Below the pieces are notes generated by a model. It did not search any database and was not told where the DNA came from. It worked only from the letters and a program-made list of their open reading frames with translations. Below, in pieces: positions 28,179-37,434 of a DNA stretch of 64,000 nucleotides. Both the position numbers and the translations under genes were made by a program. Each line of letters starts with the position of its first letter. The stretch's first letter is position 1. Source of the stretch: [Leptolyngbya] sp. JSC-1 (GTDB lineage: Bacteria > Cyanobacteriota > Cyanobacteriia > Elainellales > Elainellaceae); contig KL662191.1 in NCBI GenBank assembly GCA_000733415.1, positions 3,999,008 to 4,063,007 on the forward strand. Reading direction: 5' to 3'.

Positions 28179-29732
28179 ATGAGCCTGACTGAACAGATTC
28201 TTGCCCCACTGCCCGACAACCCGTTAGATAGCTTGAGACGAGCGGACCAGCTTTGGCGAGCGTACCGGGACGCATCTCTGCCATTGCCGACGGTTGTGAG
28301 AGAAGATGCCCAGACGCTGGAGCTAGTGGATTGGGACGTGGTAATCTGCGGCGGCACGCTAGGTATTTTAATTGGCGCTGCTTTGGCCCAGCGAGGTTGG
28401 CGAGTAGCGCTGCTCGAACGAGGCATACTGCGCGGGCGCACCCAGGAATGGAACATTTCTCGCCGTGAGCTACAGGTTTTGGTTCAATTGGGCTTGCTGT
28501 CTGCTTCCGAGCTGGAGCAGGCGATCGTGACGGAGTATAACCCGGCCCGGATTCAGTTTCATCAGGGGGTAGAGCTGTGGGTCACAGATGTGCTGAATGT
28601 GGGTGTCGATCCGGTCTTTTTGCTGGAAACTCTAAAGCTCAAGTTCTTAGCCGCTGGCGGCCAACTATTCGAGCAGGCTGCATTTGAGTCGGCAACCGTT
28701 CATCCCAATGGCGTCAGCGTCACAACGACCGATACGACCCAATTTACTGCCCGGCTGTTACTAGATGCGATGGGCCACTTCTCGCCGATTGCGCGGCAGA
28801 CTCGACAGGGGCAAAAACCAGATGCAGTTTGTCTGGTAGTAGGCAGTTGCGCCCAAGGATTTCCAGATAACCGGACCGGCGATTTGTTTGCTTCGATCAC
28901 GCCAAGCCAGAACCAGTGTCAATACTTTTGGGAGGCGTTTCCGGCCCACGACGGCAGAACGACCTATCTCTTCACCTATCTTGATGTCGATCCAGCTCGT
29001 CCCAGCCTGGAAGCTTTATTTGAGGATTATCTGCGGTTGTTGCCTGCCTATCAGGAAGTGGAGCTGTCTGAGCTGCAGTTTCAGCGGGCGCTGTTTGGCT
29101 TTTTCCCCTGCTATCGGCAAAGCCCGTTACCCGTCCACTGGCATCGAGTGCTGGCTGTGGGGGACAGTAGCGGCAGTCAGTCTCCCCTCAGTTTTGGTGG
29201 CTTTGGGTCTATTATCCGCCATTTGGAGCGGCTGACACTGGGAATTCATGCGGCTCTAGACGCCGATTTGCTGCAGCGGTCTGACCTAGCCCTGCTTCAG
29301 CCCTATCAACCGAACTTAGCTGTCACCTGGCTATTTCAGCGAGCCATGAGCGTGGGAATACAGCAGTCGATTCCGCCTCACCAGATCAATCAGCTTCTGT
29401 CGGGTGTGTTTGCACAAATGAGCCAGATGGGCGACCGGGTGCTAAAGCCGTTTTTGCAGGATGTCGTTCAGTTTCCGGCCTTATGTCAAACTATGCTGCG
29501 CATTTCGCTGGCCAATCCTGGGCTGGTGATTAAAGTAATTCCGCAAGTGGGACTGTTGACCCTGCTGGAATGGTTGATGCACTTTGCTCTGCTGGCGGTT
29601 TACACGATGCTTTATCGAATGGGGAGAGCGCTTCAGCCTTGGAGCAAACAGCTATCTGCCAGCCAACGCTATCGGTTTGATCGGTGGCTGGAGGCTTGGC
29701 AGTACGGCTCTGGGCAGGATTACCACGAGTAG
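28179..29732 (+). CDS. cruP: lycopene-cyclase-like FAD flavoprotein, CruP type
   Basis: A 517-residue flavoprotein. The FAD-binding Rossmann motif is present in a variant form (VVICGGTLGILIGAALAQRG, about 54-73), followed by LERGILRGRTQEWNISRRELQ, a segment shared with CruP of cyanobacteria and plants. A second conserved block (VLAVGDSSGSQSPLSFGGFG) matches the flavin-contact region of the CruA/CruP family. CruA cyclises lycopene; CruP is the conserved paralogue with weak or no cyclase activity and a reported role in limiting oxidative stress. The choice of CruP over CruA rests on segment similarity and shorter length. Confidence 0.8.
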   Translation: MSLTEQILAPLPDNPLDSLRRADQLWRAYRDASLPLPTVVREDAQTLELVDWDVVICGGTLGILIGAALAQRGWRVALLERGILRGRTQEWNISRRELQVLVQLGLLSASELEQAIVTEYNPARIQFHQGVELWVTDVLNVGVDPVFLLETLKLKFLAAGGQLFEQAAFESATVHPNGVSVTTTDTTQFTARLLLDAMGHFSPIARQTRQGQKPDAVCLVVGSCAQGFPDNRTGDLFASITPSQNQCQYFWEAFPAHDGRTTYLFTYLDVDPARPSLEALFEDYLRLLPAYQEVELSELQFQRALFGFFPCYRQSPLPVHWHRVLAVGDSSGSQSPLSFGGFGSIIRHLERLTLGIHAALDADLLQRSDLALLQPYQPNLAVTWLFQRAMSVGIQQSIPPHQINQLLSGVFAQMSQMGDRVLKPFLQDVVQFPALCQTMLRISLANPGLVIKVIPQVGLLTLLEWLMHFALLAVYTMLYRMGRALQPWSKQLSASQRYRFDRWLEAWQYGSGQDYHE

Positions 29733-29966
29733 CCATTGCCGGGGTTAGGTGCCGATAAAATTGGGGTCTGCTGGGGCTAAATTCAGCAAATTTTAGCTAG
29801 ATTTAATTTCCTGACGCAAAATTTAGGCGATTTAACCTGCAGAATTTTCTTATCGGACCTCAGTTTTTCGCTCCGTTCAGCCACACGATCGCAGGTTCAG
29901 ACCTGAGCCAACAAGATAGGCCGGGTTGAAATCCCTTCATTCTATAGAGCTTAATAGAGCACCAAT

Positions 29967-30500
29967 ATGAAAAAAGCACTTTACATGCTCTCGGAGTTTA
30001 GCGATCGGGACTTTGACTGGCTGATGAATGCAGGCAAGCGTAAGAACGTGCCTGCTCAAGAAATTTTGATCTACGAAGGAGAACCTACCGATGCCTTCTA
30101 CCTAGTTCTACAAGGAACGCTGGCGGTGAGCGTTGAGGCGATGGGAGGCGAAGAAATTGCCCGCCTTGGTACTGGAGAGATTGTGGGTGAGATGTCGTTT
30201 ATTGATAGTCGCCCTCCGGCAGCAACCGTGAAGGCCGTTGAAGACTCACTGGTGTGGGCTATTCCCCGGATGAAGCTAGCCGCCAAATTGTTGCAAGATG
30301 TCGAATTCGCGTGCCACTTTTACCATGCCATCGCCGTATTTCTGGCCGATCGCTTGCGCGGTACCGTTAGCCGTTTGGGATACGACCAGGAACATCCACC
30401 TAATGATGACGAGAGTAACGTCAACCCGCAGGTGATCGACAATTTAGACCTGGCTAAGGCACGACTCAACTGGTTGCTCAACCGTTTGCGAGGAAGCTAG
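29967..30500 (+). CDS. cyclic-nucleotide-binding domain protein
   Basis: A 177-residue protein consisting of one cNMP-binding (Crp-like) beta-roll (QEILIYEGEPTDAFYLVLQGTLAVSV to ATVKAVEDSLVWAIPR) and a helical C-terminus. No DNA-binding helix-turn-helix is visible, so it is unlikely to be a direct transcription factor. The phosphate-binding cassette reads GEIVGEMSFIDSRPPAATV, whose GEMS(x)5PPAAT form keeps the Glu but has no Arg where Crp binds the phosphate, so ligand binding is uncertain. The SirB1 gene starts four bases after its stop, suggesting one transcript. Confidence 0.85.
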   Translation: MKKALYMLSEFSDRDFDWLMNAGKRKNVPAQEILIYEGEPTDAFYLVLQGTLAVSVEAMGGEEIARLGTGEIVGEMSFIDSRPPAATVKAVEDSLVWAIPRMKLAAKLLQDVEFACHFYHAIAVFLADRLRGTVSRLGYDQEHPPNDDESNVNPQVIDNLDLAKARLNWLLNRLRGS

Positions 30501-30504
30501 TTGC

Positions 30505-31338
30505 ATGGAGTTCTCACTGGCACGGCAGCGCTTTTATCAAGAAATTCACCAGCCCGATGCTGAAATCAATTTGGGCAGAGCCGCTTTATATCTAGCTCAA
30601 GAAGAATATCCAGAGCTGGACGTAGAAGAATACCTGAATGCTATCGATACAATGGCCGCCGAGGTTGCAGAACGGCTACCGCCCCAGAGGTATCCGCTGC
30701 GCATCATTCAAACTATTAACCAATACCTGTTTGCAGACCTCAAGTTTCGCGGCAATACGGATCAATACTATGACCCACGCAATAGCTATCTGAATCAAGT
30801 GATCGACCGGCGGACTGGCATCCCAATTACGCTATCGCTGCTCTATCTGGAGATTGCCGCCCGCATCGATTTTCCGATGGTAGGGATTAATATGCCTGGT
30901 CATTTTTTGATTCGCCCAGTGGGGGAAGAGATGCAGATCTTTGTCGATCCGTTCCATCAGGGTGAGGTGTTATTTGCTGAAGATTGCCAAGACCGATTAA
31001 GCCAGATTTTTAGCCGTCCGATGCAGATGCAACCAGAACAGTTGCCTGCGATTAGCCCCCAGCAGTTTTTGGCGCGGATGCTGGGCAACCTGAAGGCAAT
31101 TTACCTGTCTAAAGGCAAGATTCAAAAGGCGCTGGCAGCGATTGACCGAATCTTGCTGCTGTTTCCAGATTCGATCACCGACCGCCGAGATCGGGGCTTG
31201 CTCTACTACCAATTGGGCCGGTGGCCGGAAGCCTGTCGCGAGTTAGAGACCTACTTGGCTGAAGAGCCACTCGCAACTGACACTGGTTTGATCCGAAGCC
31301 TATTGCAACGCATGCAGAACAGCGAAAGCGCTGAGTAG
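30505..31338 (+). CDS. SirB1 family protein (transglutaminase-like plus TPR)
   Basis: A 277-residue protein. The N-terminal two thirds is the SirB1/transglutaminase-like domain (YYDPRNSYLNQVIDRRTGIPITLSLLYLEIA, then VGINMPGHFLIRP and FVDPFHQGEVL), the remainder a short tetratricopeptide-type helical repeat region (KAIYLSKGKIQKALAAIDRILLLFPD...). The usual catalytic Cys of transglutaminases is not evident at the ITLSLLYLE position, in line with other SirB1 proteins. Function is unknown; adjacent to the cNMP-binding protein. Confidence 0.88.
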   Translation: MEFSLARQRFYQEIHQPDAEINLGRAALYLAQEEYPELDVEEYLNAIDTMAAEVAERLPPQRYPLRIIQTINQYLFADLKFRGNTDQYYDPRNSYLNQVIDRRTGIPITLSLLYLEIAARIDFPMVGINMPGHFLIRPVGEEMQIFVDPFHQGEVLFAEDCQDRLSQIFSRPMQMQPEQLPAISPQQFLARMLGNLKAIYLSKGKIQKALAAIDRILLLFPDSITDRRDRGLLYYQLGRWPEACRELETYLAEEPLATDTGLIRSLLQRMQNSESAE

Positions 31339-31370
31339 AGCCACCCATCAGAGCAGTTGGGCCTCTAGGC

Positions 31371-31399
31371 TTTAATACATCTAAGTTTTAATACATCTA
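31371..31399. repeat. 13-bp direct repeat
   Basis: TTTAATACATCTA occurs at 31371-31383 and again at 31387-31399, a 16-base period, just upstream of the orphan gene. It could be an operator or a slip duplication. Confidence 0.4.
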
Positions 31400-31469
31400 G
31401 GGACAAAACAGCAAAACTGAGCTATAAAGACACTACATCTTGCCTCAGCTCTGTATCCCTAAAACGGTG

Positions 31470-32978
31470 ATGGTCAATTTGCTCCCCCTCTCTGCGACTG
31501 ATGGCTCGCTGCTCGACTCGGCTGAAGCAGGACGCGCACTGGTGTCTTTGGATTCAACTCCCGATTCACCCCGGTCGCTTAGTCTTGATCAAATCATGCT
31601 GAAGTGGTCTGATGCCCTGCCAGAACTAGCAGCCCCAGTGGCCCCTGCCCAGTTGGCCGCCATGCAGCGGCTCGTGAAACGAATTGCCCAGTTGCGTTCA
31701 ACCAACAATCAGGCCACAGATACTCCAGAAACGCTGCTGCCCTACGTGTCCTCCGAAGCGCAGGAGGTTTTGCTTCAGTTCGGCCACACTCCGTGCAACT
31801 CAGCAGTGCCTTCTGAGGCAACAGTAGGCCAGACAGCAGGATTGCAGCCTGAAAAGGTTCAGCTGCTTAAAAAACTAATTCCTTACTGGCTCTGGAGCAT
31901 TGCCAGGAGCACCCATGAGGTCGTGCAGTTGATCGAGGGCGTGACTGCTGATGTGGAACAGGGTGATCAAACCTGGCAGGCAGGAATCGTGCGTTTAGTT
32001 GTGATGCTAGAGCTAAAAACCGAGCGAGGTGTAGCGAAACTTGATCTAGTCACAGAGCAGCCCACGCTGGCACTACTACACAACAGCCGGATCCAAATCC
32101 AAGCTAGCCTACTCACCCCACAGCCCACGGCAGCTTCGGTGCTACTCCAACAGCTAACGGCTCAAATTATCGCCACTGAACCTGCTTTGACACCATTTTT
32201 CCACGGGCTGACAGCCGATTGGCTGATTCCCCAGTTCGACTGGCAATCTGGGAACGTGAGTCTGCAGCTAGGCTTGGAGTTCAGCCCCAGCCCGATCAGT
32301 TCGTCTGAATCTACTGGCCCCCCGCTCCTCCTCCGCTTCAGTCACTCTGCTTGGCTAGAACAGCACATCACCAGCGCGGTCGAGCACCAACTGACGCAGC
32401 TTCTGGCTCACTGCCGCTTGGCTGCCCCCAGTCGTGCCGATGCCTTAATGGCAATTGTGCAACAGGGCTGTACCGCTATCGACCAGTTGCAATTCTCGCT
32501 CAGCTTAGCTAGCCGCACGTTTGCTCAACAGTCTTTGCCCCTTGATGAATTGGGGCTACGGCTCCTCTGGGGAATTAATCGCACAGCCTATGAGGTGATG
32601 CAATTCACTAGCGGCGTTCGGGTCACCCTATGGCAACCTCAGCAAGCCCGGTCCAATGGCATCCTCAGATTTGTGGTTCAGTTGGTGATTCGAACACCCA
32701 TGCAGGAACAACAGTTCGACTTAGTGCGGCGCGCTTTAGGATCCCCCCCCGCTCCCCCAATAGCAGCCGCGATTGTGCAGTCGAGCGAGCATGAGTGGTG
32801 CCTGCAACCAACCCTATTAACTCACCTAGAAGCCAGGCTGTGGCAACAGATTGAGCACAATGCACCTGAACTAGCACTGCTGCGCTCAGACACCGAGGTC
32901 AACATCAAAACCGATGGGGCCATCTGGCAAAGCGGTGTGATTCAGCTTCAGGCAGCCTTTGAATTCATAGCCCACTAG
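31470..32978 (+). CDS. hypothetical protein with an internal duplication
   Basis: A 502-residue protein that I cannot assign. By eye it is an A-B-A'-B' duplication: residues 139-196 (YWLWSIARSTHEVVQLIEGV) align with 363-420 (LRLLWGINRTAYEVMQFTSGV), sharing W(x)I(x)R(x)3EV(x)Q and the W-GI-R-VV core, and residues 244-271 (DWQSGNVSLQLGLEF) align with the C-terminal AIWQSGVIQLQAAFEF. There is no signal peptide or membrane helix. The first 130 residues are Leu/Ala-rich. ATG 31470 is used; an in-frame TTG at 31440 would add ten residues. It converges on the DUF3616 gene. Confidence 0.75.
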   Translation: MVNLLPLSATDGSLLDSAEAGRALVSLDSTPDSPRSLSLDQIMLKWSDALPELAAPVAPAQLAAMQRLVKRIAQLRSTNNQATDTPETLLPYVSSEAQEVLLQFGHTPCNSAVPSEATVGQTAGLQPEKVQLLKKLIPYWLWSIARSTHEVVQLIEGVTADVEQGDQTWQAGIVRLVVMLELKTERGVAKLDLVTEQPTLALLHNSRIQIQASLLTPQPTAASVLLQQLTAQIIATEPALTPFFHGLTADWLIPQFDWQSGNVSLQLGLEFSPSPISSSESTGPPLLLRFSHSAWLEQHITSAVEHQLTQLLAHCRLAAPSRADALMAIVQQGCTAIDQLQFSLSLASRTFAQQSLPLDELGLRLLWGINRTAYEVMQFTSGVRVTLWQPQQARSNGILRFVVQLVIRTPMQEQQFDLVRRALGSPPAPPIAAAIVQSSEHEWCLQPTLLTHLEARLWQQIEHNAPELALLRSDTEVNIKTDGAIWQSGVIQLQAAFEFIAH

Positions 32979-33032
32979 CTCGCTGTTTCCGGCTGAGATA
33001 TCCCCCAACCGCTTGACGAACCCGATATGAAA

Positions 33033-34136
33033 CTAGAAGGGCAAGCGAAATACATCCCCATACACGCCATCCTGATCGACGCGACGCGACGAGTTGGGCG
33101 AATCGTAAAGCACGAGCAGAGCATTGGCTTCTCCTAGGCAGGGAAAAAGCGCTATTCCTTCGGCTTTGTCGCCGCTGGAGCTGTAGGGCAATTCAAACAC
33201 ACACTCTAGCGAATTGGACTCCAGATCGCAGACAGTTTCATTGAGTCTATGGAAGGCATCTCGCCAGCAGTAAAGGCGCTGCGTCCCGGTCAAATCCATC
33301 GTTGGTCCGGCCAGGATCAGCAGATCATCACCATAGAAGCAAATATCACGGATTCCCAGGCCGTCTAGCTGCAAGAAATGTTTTCGATAGCGCTGCTCGC
33401 TTGACTCCAATGGCTTCAGGGCCAGCGTGTCAACGTCGGTTTCCTCCAGCTCCAGCTCCAGTAGAATGGCCCAACCCCGCAAAACAGGCCCCCGCAGACC
33501 TAAAAACAGCCGATTTTGCCGCACTGCTATACCTTCAACATCGAACCCGTTTTCTTTCCCAGGCAGCCGATTTGCCACATAGTCAGCCAAATGGTCATCG
33601 TTATGTAGCGCTTTCATCAAGTGATTGCCCTGTTTTTTCTGCTTGAGGCAGGCTGCAGTTAACTGCCGATCGGGCTGCTTGGGGTCAGGGCAGGACTGAT
33701 GGAGTTGACCCTCTACAACCGGAATACGGGCAATTAGGTAGCGATTGGGATCGGGTTGCACTTTCGTTAGCCGCTGGATATCCTTTTCCAAGCTTTTGCC
33801 TTTGGGCTTTTTGCGTTTGGTGCTGTGGGAACCGGTCAGCCACAAATAAGAGTCGGCATAATCCAATCCCTCGATGTCGATTTCTCCCAAGCTGTCGTCA
33901 ATCTTCAGAATCTCATGCAGCCGAAACGGCTCATGATTGCCATATTCGCAACATTTCAGCACTGATAGTCGATCCAGCGTATTTAGCTCTTGGTCGTCAA
34001 TCTGGCTTAATTCGTCAGAACCAACCCAGAGGTTGCCATCAGAGTCCAGAGCAACAGCAGATAGATTGCTGAGCAGGCTCCTAGAACCAGACCTGAAGCG
34101 CAATAGAACTCGACTCAGCAGAAATGACTCCGCCAT
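33033..34136 (-). CDS. DUF3616 domain-containing protein
   Basis: A 367-residue soluble protein of the DUF3616 family, probably a beta-propeller-like fold. Typical stretches are LSAVALDSDGNLWVGSDE near the N-terminus, EIDIEGLDYADSYLWLTGSHS, FDVEGIAVRQNRLFLGLRGPVLRGWA and KAEGIALF. Biochemical role unknown. It is followed downstream on the opposite strand by the orphan duplicated gene and preceded on the same strand by the IscA-like gene. Confidence 0.85.
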   Translation of the reverse strand: MAESFLLSRVLLRFRSGSRSLLSNLSAVALDSDGNLWVGSDELSQIDDQELNTLDRLSVLKCCEYGNHEPFRLHEILKIDDSLGEIDIEGLDYADSYLWLTGSHSTKRKKPKGKSLEKDIQRLTKVQPDPNRYLIARIPVVEGQLHQSCPDPKQPDRQLTAACLKQKKQGNHLMKALHNDDHLADYVANRLPGKENGFDVEGIAVRQNRLFLGLRGPVLRGWAILLELELEETDVDTLALKPLESSEQRYRKHFLQLDGLGIRDICFYGDDLLILAGPTMDLTGTQRLYCWRDAFHRLNETVCDLESNSLECVFELPYSSSGDKAEGIALFPCLGEANALLVLYDSPNSSRRVDQDGVYGDVFRLPF

Positions 34137-34210
34137 AGGGTTGCAATGGGTTGAATTAAAACGGTTAACTAGAGCCGACTATAAACCATCCGCTGGACTA
34201 CCGCCGAGCC

Positions 34211-34579
34211 TCAAAGCATACAATCGTCTGACGGCACCGTAGCTTGACTAGCTGGATCAACCGAAAAGGAGTTCCCGCAACCACAGTGACTGACGGCATT
34301 TGGGTTGTGGAAGCGAAAACCGCCCCCCATCAGGTCTTCGGAGTAATCCAGGCTGAGGCCGTTTAGATAGGTCCAGCTTTGGGAGTCAATGACCACCTGA
34401 ATTCCATCACAGTCCACGACGCGATCATCAGGCGCAGTTGTTGGGTCGAGGTCCAGCGTGTAAAACCAATCCGCGCATCCACCTGCCTGAACCCCCAAAC
34501 GAAACCGCGCCCTAGCATCCAGACACTTAGACTGCATGCGCTGAACTTCGCCAATTGCTGCTTGACTGAGGTGAATCAT
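34211..34579 (-). CDS. HesB/IscA-family iron-sulfur carrier
   Basis: A 122-residue A-type carrier that receives or delivers Fe-S clusters. The three conserved cysteines are present: one in VQAGGCADW and two in HCGCGNSFSV. The LMGGGFRFHNPNA segment is the normal lead-in to the C-terminal CGCG. ATG 34579 is used; a GTG two codons earlier is possible. The C-terminus runs past CGCG by about 20 residues, longer than in E. coli IscA. Not in an isc/suf cluster. Confidence 0.92.
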   Translation of the reverse strand: MIHLSQAAIGEVQRMQSKCLDARARFRLGVQAGGCADWFYTLDLDPTTAPDDRVVDCDGIQVVIDSQSWTYLNGLSLDYSEDLMGGGFRFHNPNAVSHCGCGNSFSVDPASQATVPSDDCML

Positions 34580-34702
34580 CGCCACGGTTCTACAGAAGGA
34601 TTGCTTACAGCCTTTGATCTTACCGCTTTCTCTAAACTAAAACAGGGCAGGCACTGCCTACCCCATCTGGAATCTGTTCTGAGCTGAAGTTATCTGAATA
34701 GC

Positions 34703-35119
34703 CTAGCCGCGAGCATAGTCATCCTGATAGCGGACGATGTCGTCTTCACCCAGATACTCGCCATTTTGCACCTCAATCAGCACTAGTGGAATCACGCCAG
34801 GGTTTTCTAACCGATGCTTTGTGCAGGCTGGCACATAAGTGGACTGATTACAGAACAGCAGCTTTTCTTCTTCACCGCAGATCACCTTGGCCGTGCCAGA
34901 AACGACAATCCAGTGCTCGCTGCGATGATGGTGCATTTGCAAACTGAGCCGATGGCCTGGCTTCACCTCAATCCGCTTGATCTTATAGCCCTGCCCTTCT
35001 TCCAGAATTGTGAAAGACCCCCAAGGGCGTAATTCGGTTGCCGCGATCCCTTTCGGCACAATGGAATTGCTCAGCGTGAGAGCAGCAGCGGGTTGAGCTT
35101 TTTCTTTGGGTTGAGCCAC
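34703..35119 (-). CDS. cupin protein, phosphomannose isomerase type II C-terminal-like
   Basis: A 138-residue single cupin domain. It matches the C-terminal isomerase half of bifunctional GDP-mannose pyrophosphorylase/phosphomannose isomerase: RPWGSFTILEEGQGYKIKRIEVKPGHRLSLQMHHHRSEHWIVVSGTA, with the metal-binding QMHHHRSEHW, then PACTKHRLENPG. It starts with GTG at 35119 preceded by GGAGAAATAAAC. Likely supplies mannose-6-phosphate for polysaccharides; no pyrophosphorylase domain is present. Confidence 0.9.
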   Translation of the reverse strand: MAQPKEKAQPAAALTLSNSIVPKGIAATELRPWGSFTILEEGQGYKIKRIEVKPGHRLSLQMHHHRSEHWIVVSGTAKVICGEEEKLLFCNQSTYVPACTKHRLENPGVIPLVLIEVQNGEYLGEDDIVRYQDDYARG

Positions 35120-35403
35120 GTTTATTTCTCCTTGGACAATTGCAAGACCGATGTGTAAACCAATGGTGAGATGCTTGGTTGTGCAATGATGCGGTTAAAA
35201 TCTTCGCAATTACAGGGACACGAAAACCGAAGATAACCATATCAAAATGTTCCCGGTTTCCGCATCGTTTCCGTCAGTACTTTACCGGATTTACATGCAT
35301 TCTTCATTCAGGTAAGGCGCTGTTCAATGTAGCTTTATTTTGCTGCACTTCTCAAGCCATCACCTGACTCAAACGGCTCAACCTAGAAAATCATCAACGA
35401 ACT

Positions 35404-37434
35404 TTAGGAATTGGGCTGGATGAATACGCCGATGCCATTGTGGACAGGTGCTGCCGTAGCGGCCGAGCGGTTGAGGAGTTGGCCACCCAGATACAGTGTG
35501 GTTGAGCTACCGCCATCTAGGTTGAGGGCGTTGACAAAACCCATGCGCTGGGCGATCTGAGCGATCTCGGCCAGGGTAGGACCGGCACCACTCACGCGGT
35601 TGTGGACCGTTAATAGCGCTAGGGTGCCTTCAGCCGTCGTGGCAATCATGCTGCGGGGCGCAGCTTCCTGGATAAAAGCGGTTGAGAAGCGTTCGGATTG
35701 GGGATTCAAAACAACGCGGCGGTTTTGCAGCAACAGGGGTCCTGCTCCTAAAACCTGGGCATAGCGACTAAATTCGTCGGGTTGAGTTAGACCGGTGAGC
35801 TGGAGGTTGGTACCCACAGCCAGCATGTTCAGCACACTGTTATCGGCTCGCACCACCAAAAGATAGCCATCCGACGGAATCGGCACGGTAGTTTGGCCAG
35901 CTTTGAGGATGCGCTTTTGATCGACAACGCGGTCTTGGCGTACCGTAATCACCACTTCGTCATCCAGAATCGTTTTGTAGCTGCGGCCCCAGTCGGGGGT
36001 GTAGCGAGCCACGCCTGCTCCCACATAGCCGCTGTTGGTAGACTGCATCACCAGCCGCTGACCGCCAGAAGTCATCAAAGTTTCCTGCAGGCTCAGGTGG
36101 CCGACCGTCGCTTCGCCCGTGTCATTCCAGCCAATCGCGCCCCGGTTCAAAATTGGCCCAGAGATCCAGCGGCTCTCACTGCGAATCGCCCCCAGGGGCA
36201 GCTGATTGTTGCGGTTAAAGAAGCCAGCATTGATGGCGGCGATGCCCTCCAGCCGCTGGATCGTTGCCGAGAGGGGAGCCGTACCCACATTGCCTGTCGA
36301 ACTGCTGACAATTGGCCTTAATGACACACCTGGCTGGCGCGGGTCTACCTCTAACTTGACGACGGGAAACCGCCCGCTATTGATCTGCACCCACCGCTGC
36401 TGCCAACGGACACCCGGTGCCCAAAGAATATTGCGTTCTACTAGAGAATCTGGACGCACATCAATCAGCAGCCGGTTAGGGTTATCGAGCGACCAAACTC
36501 GCGGACGCAGACCATTGGCATAGCTAAGGCGAAGCACGGTGCGATTGCCATTAGCCTCCAGCTTCAGCGACTTGATCTGCTTCCCAGCCTTGGCCGCAAA
36601 ACTACTCGCAACGGCAGGATTCAGGCGGGCATCAATCGTGACAGTTGTTTCCCCCTGCTGTTCGCTCACCCGCCAAGGAGCAGCCTGATCCAGGTCAATC
36701 ACCACCCGGTCTCCCCAAGTTTGGGGACCTTGCCGCACCGCATTGACCTGGGCCTCAGGCGTAGAAATCTGGAGGTCTTCTCCCTGCACCTGCACCCGCC
36801 AGCCAAACTGCTGCGTTAGTTTAGAGATATCGACATAGCGATACTGCTTGGTTAACCAGGTAGCCAAATTCAACGGCGTAGTACGGTGATCTGAGAACCA
36901 TTCCACTGGCTGTTGGGTGACGTCGCTGGTGTCAAGCAACTCGATGCCCAGCGCTTCGATCAATCCCGCATCGGCAATGCCCAGACTTTGCTGCCGCTGG
37001 CTCCAAGGAATCTGCAATTTCCGGCCATTCAGGGTGATTTGTCCACCGTGACGGGTGATAGAGACCGGAATCGAAGCCTGAGCCAACGTGGGAACCCAAG
37101 CCGGACTGTGAGCCGCTGGAGACAGCACAAAGTTTTGAAACGGTTCAGCATTGCCCTGCTGCTTGTTAAACATCAGGGAAAGGGCGACGACCACTAGGGG
37201 AGAGAGGAGTACGAGTCTAAATCGGCCTAGGGGAGAAGAATGGGGGAGATAGGTGCTTTGAAATCGACGATGCCGTAATCGACGATGGTGACGAGTTCTA
37301 GCTCTAACCACGGTTTTTATCTTCGAGTGTGAGGAGTGAACGGTACTGGTAAGTGTTGTTACAGATATTGGTATTAGGTGATCTGCGAAAACGCAACCTA
37401 GCGAACCGGCATAGCTCGAACGGCTACCGAACAT
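35404..37434 (-). CDS. AMIN-domain plus phosphodiester glycosidase protein
   Basis: A 676-residue envelope protein. After a basic, His/Arg-rich N-terminus there is one hydrophobic anchor (FRLVLLSPLVVVALSLMF, about 71-89); a copper-amine-oxidase-like/AMIN-type region follows (GDRVVIDLDQAAPWRVSEQQ to LLIDVRPDS) and then a phosphodiester N-acetylglucosaminidase (NAGPA-type) domain (AAINAGFFNRNNQLPLGAIR, NLDGGSSTTLYLGG, HNGIGVF). AMIN regions bind the cell wall, so it probably acts in the periplasm on glycan phosphodiesters. The first ATG lacks a good ribosome-binding site, so the true start may be up to about 60 codons further in. Confidence 0.82.
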   Translation of the reverse strand: MFGSRSSYAGSLGCVFADHLIPISVTTLTSTVHSSHSKIKTVVRARTRHHRRLRHRRFQSTYLPHSSPLGRFRLVLLSPLVVVALSLMFNKQQGNAEPFQNFVLSPAAHSPAWVPTLAQASIPVSITRHGGQITLNGRKLQIPWSQRQQSLGIADAGLIEALGIELLDTSDVTQQPVEWFSDHRTTPLNLATWLTKQYRYVDISKLTQQFGWRVQVQGEDLQISTPEAQVNAVRQGPQTWGDRVVIDLDQAAPWRVSEQQGETTVTIDARLNPAVASSFAAKAGKQIKSLKLEANGNRTVLRLSYANGLRPRVWSLDNPNRLLIDVRPDSLVERNILWAPGVRWQQRWVQINSGRFPVVKLEVDPRQPGVSLRPIVSSSTGNVGTAPLSATIQRLEGIAAINAGFFNRNNQLPLGAIRSESRWISGPILNRGAIGWNDTGEATVGHLSLQETLMTSGGQRLVMQSTNSGYVGAGVARYTPDWGRSYKTILDDEVVITVRQDRVVDQKRILKAGQTTVPIPSDGYLLVVRADNSVLNMLAVGTNLQLTGLTQPDEFSRYAQVLGAGPLLLQNRRVVLNPQSERFSTAFIQEAAPRSMIATTAEGTLALLTVHNRVSGAGPTLAEIAQIAQRMGFVNALNLDGGSSTTLYLGGQLLNRSAATAAPVHNGIGVFIQPNS

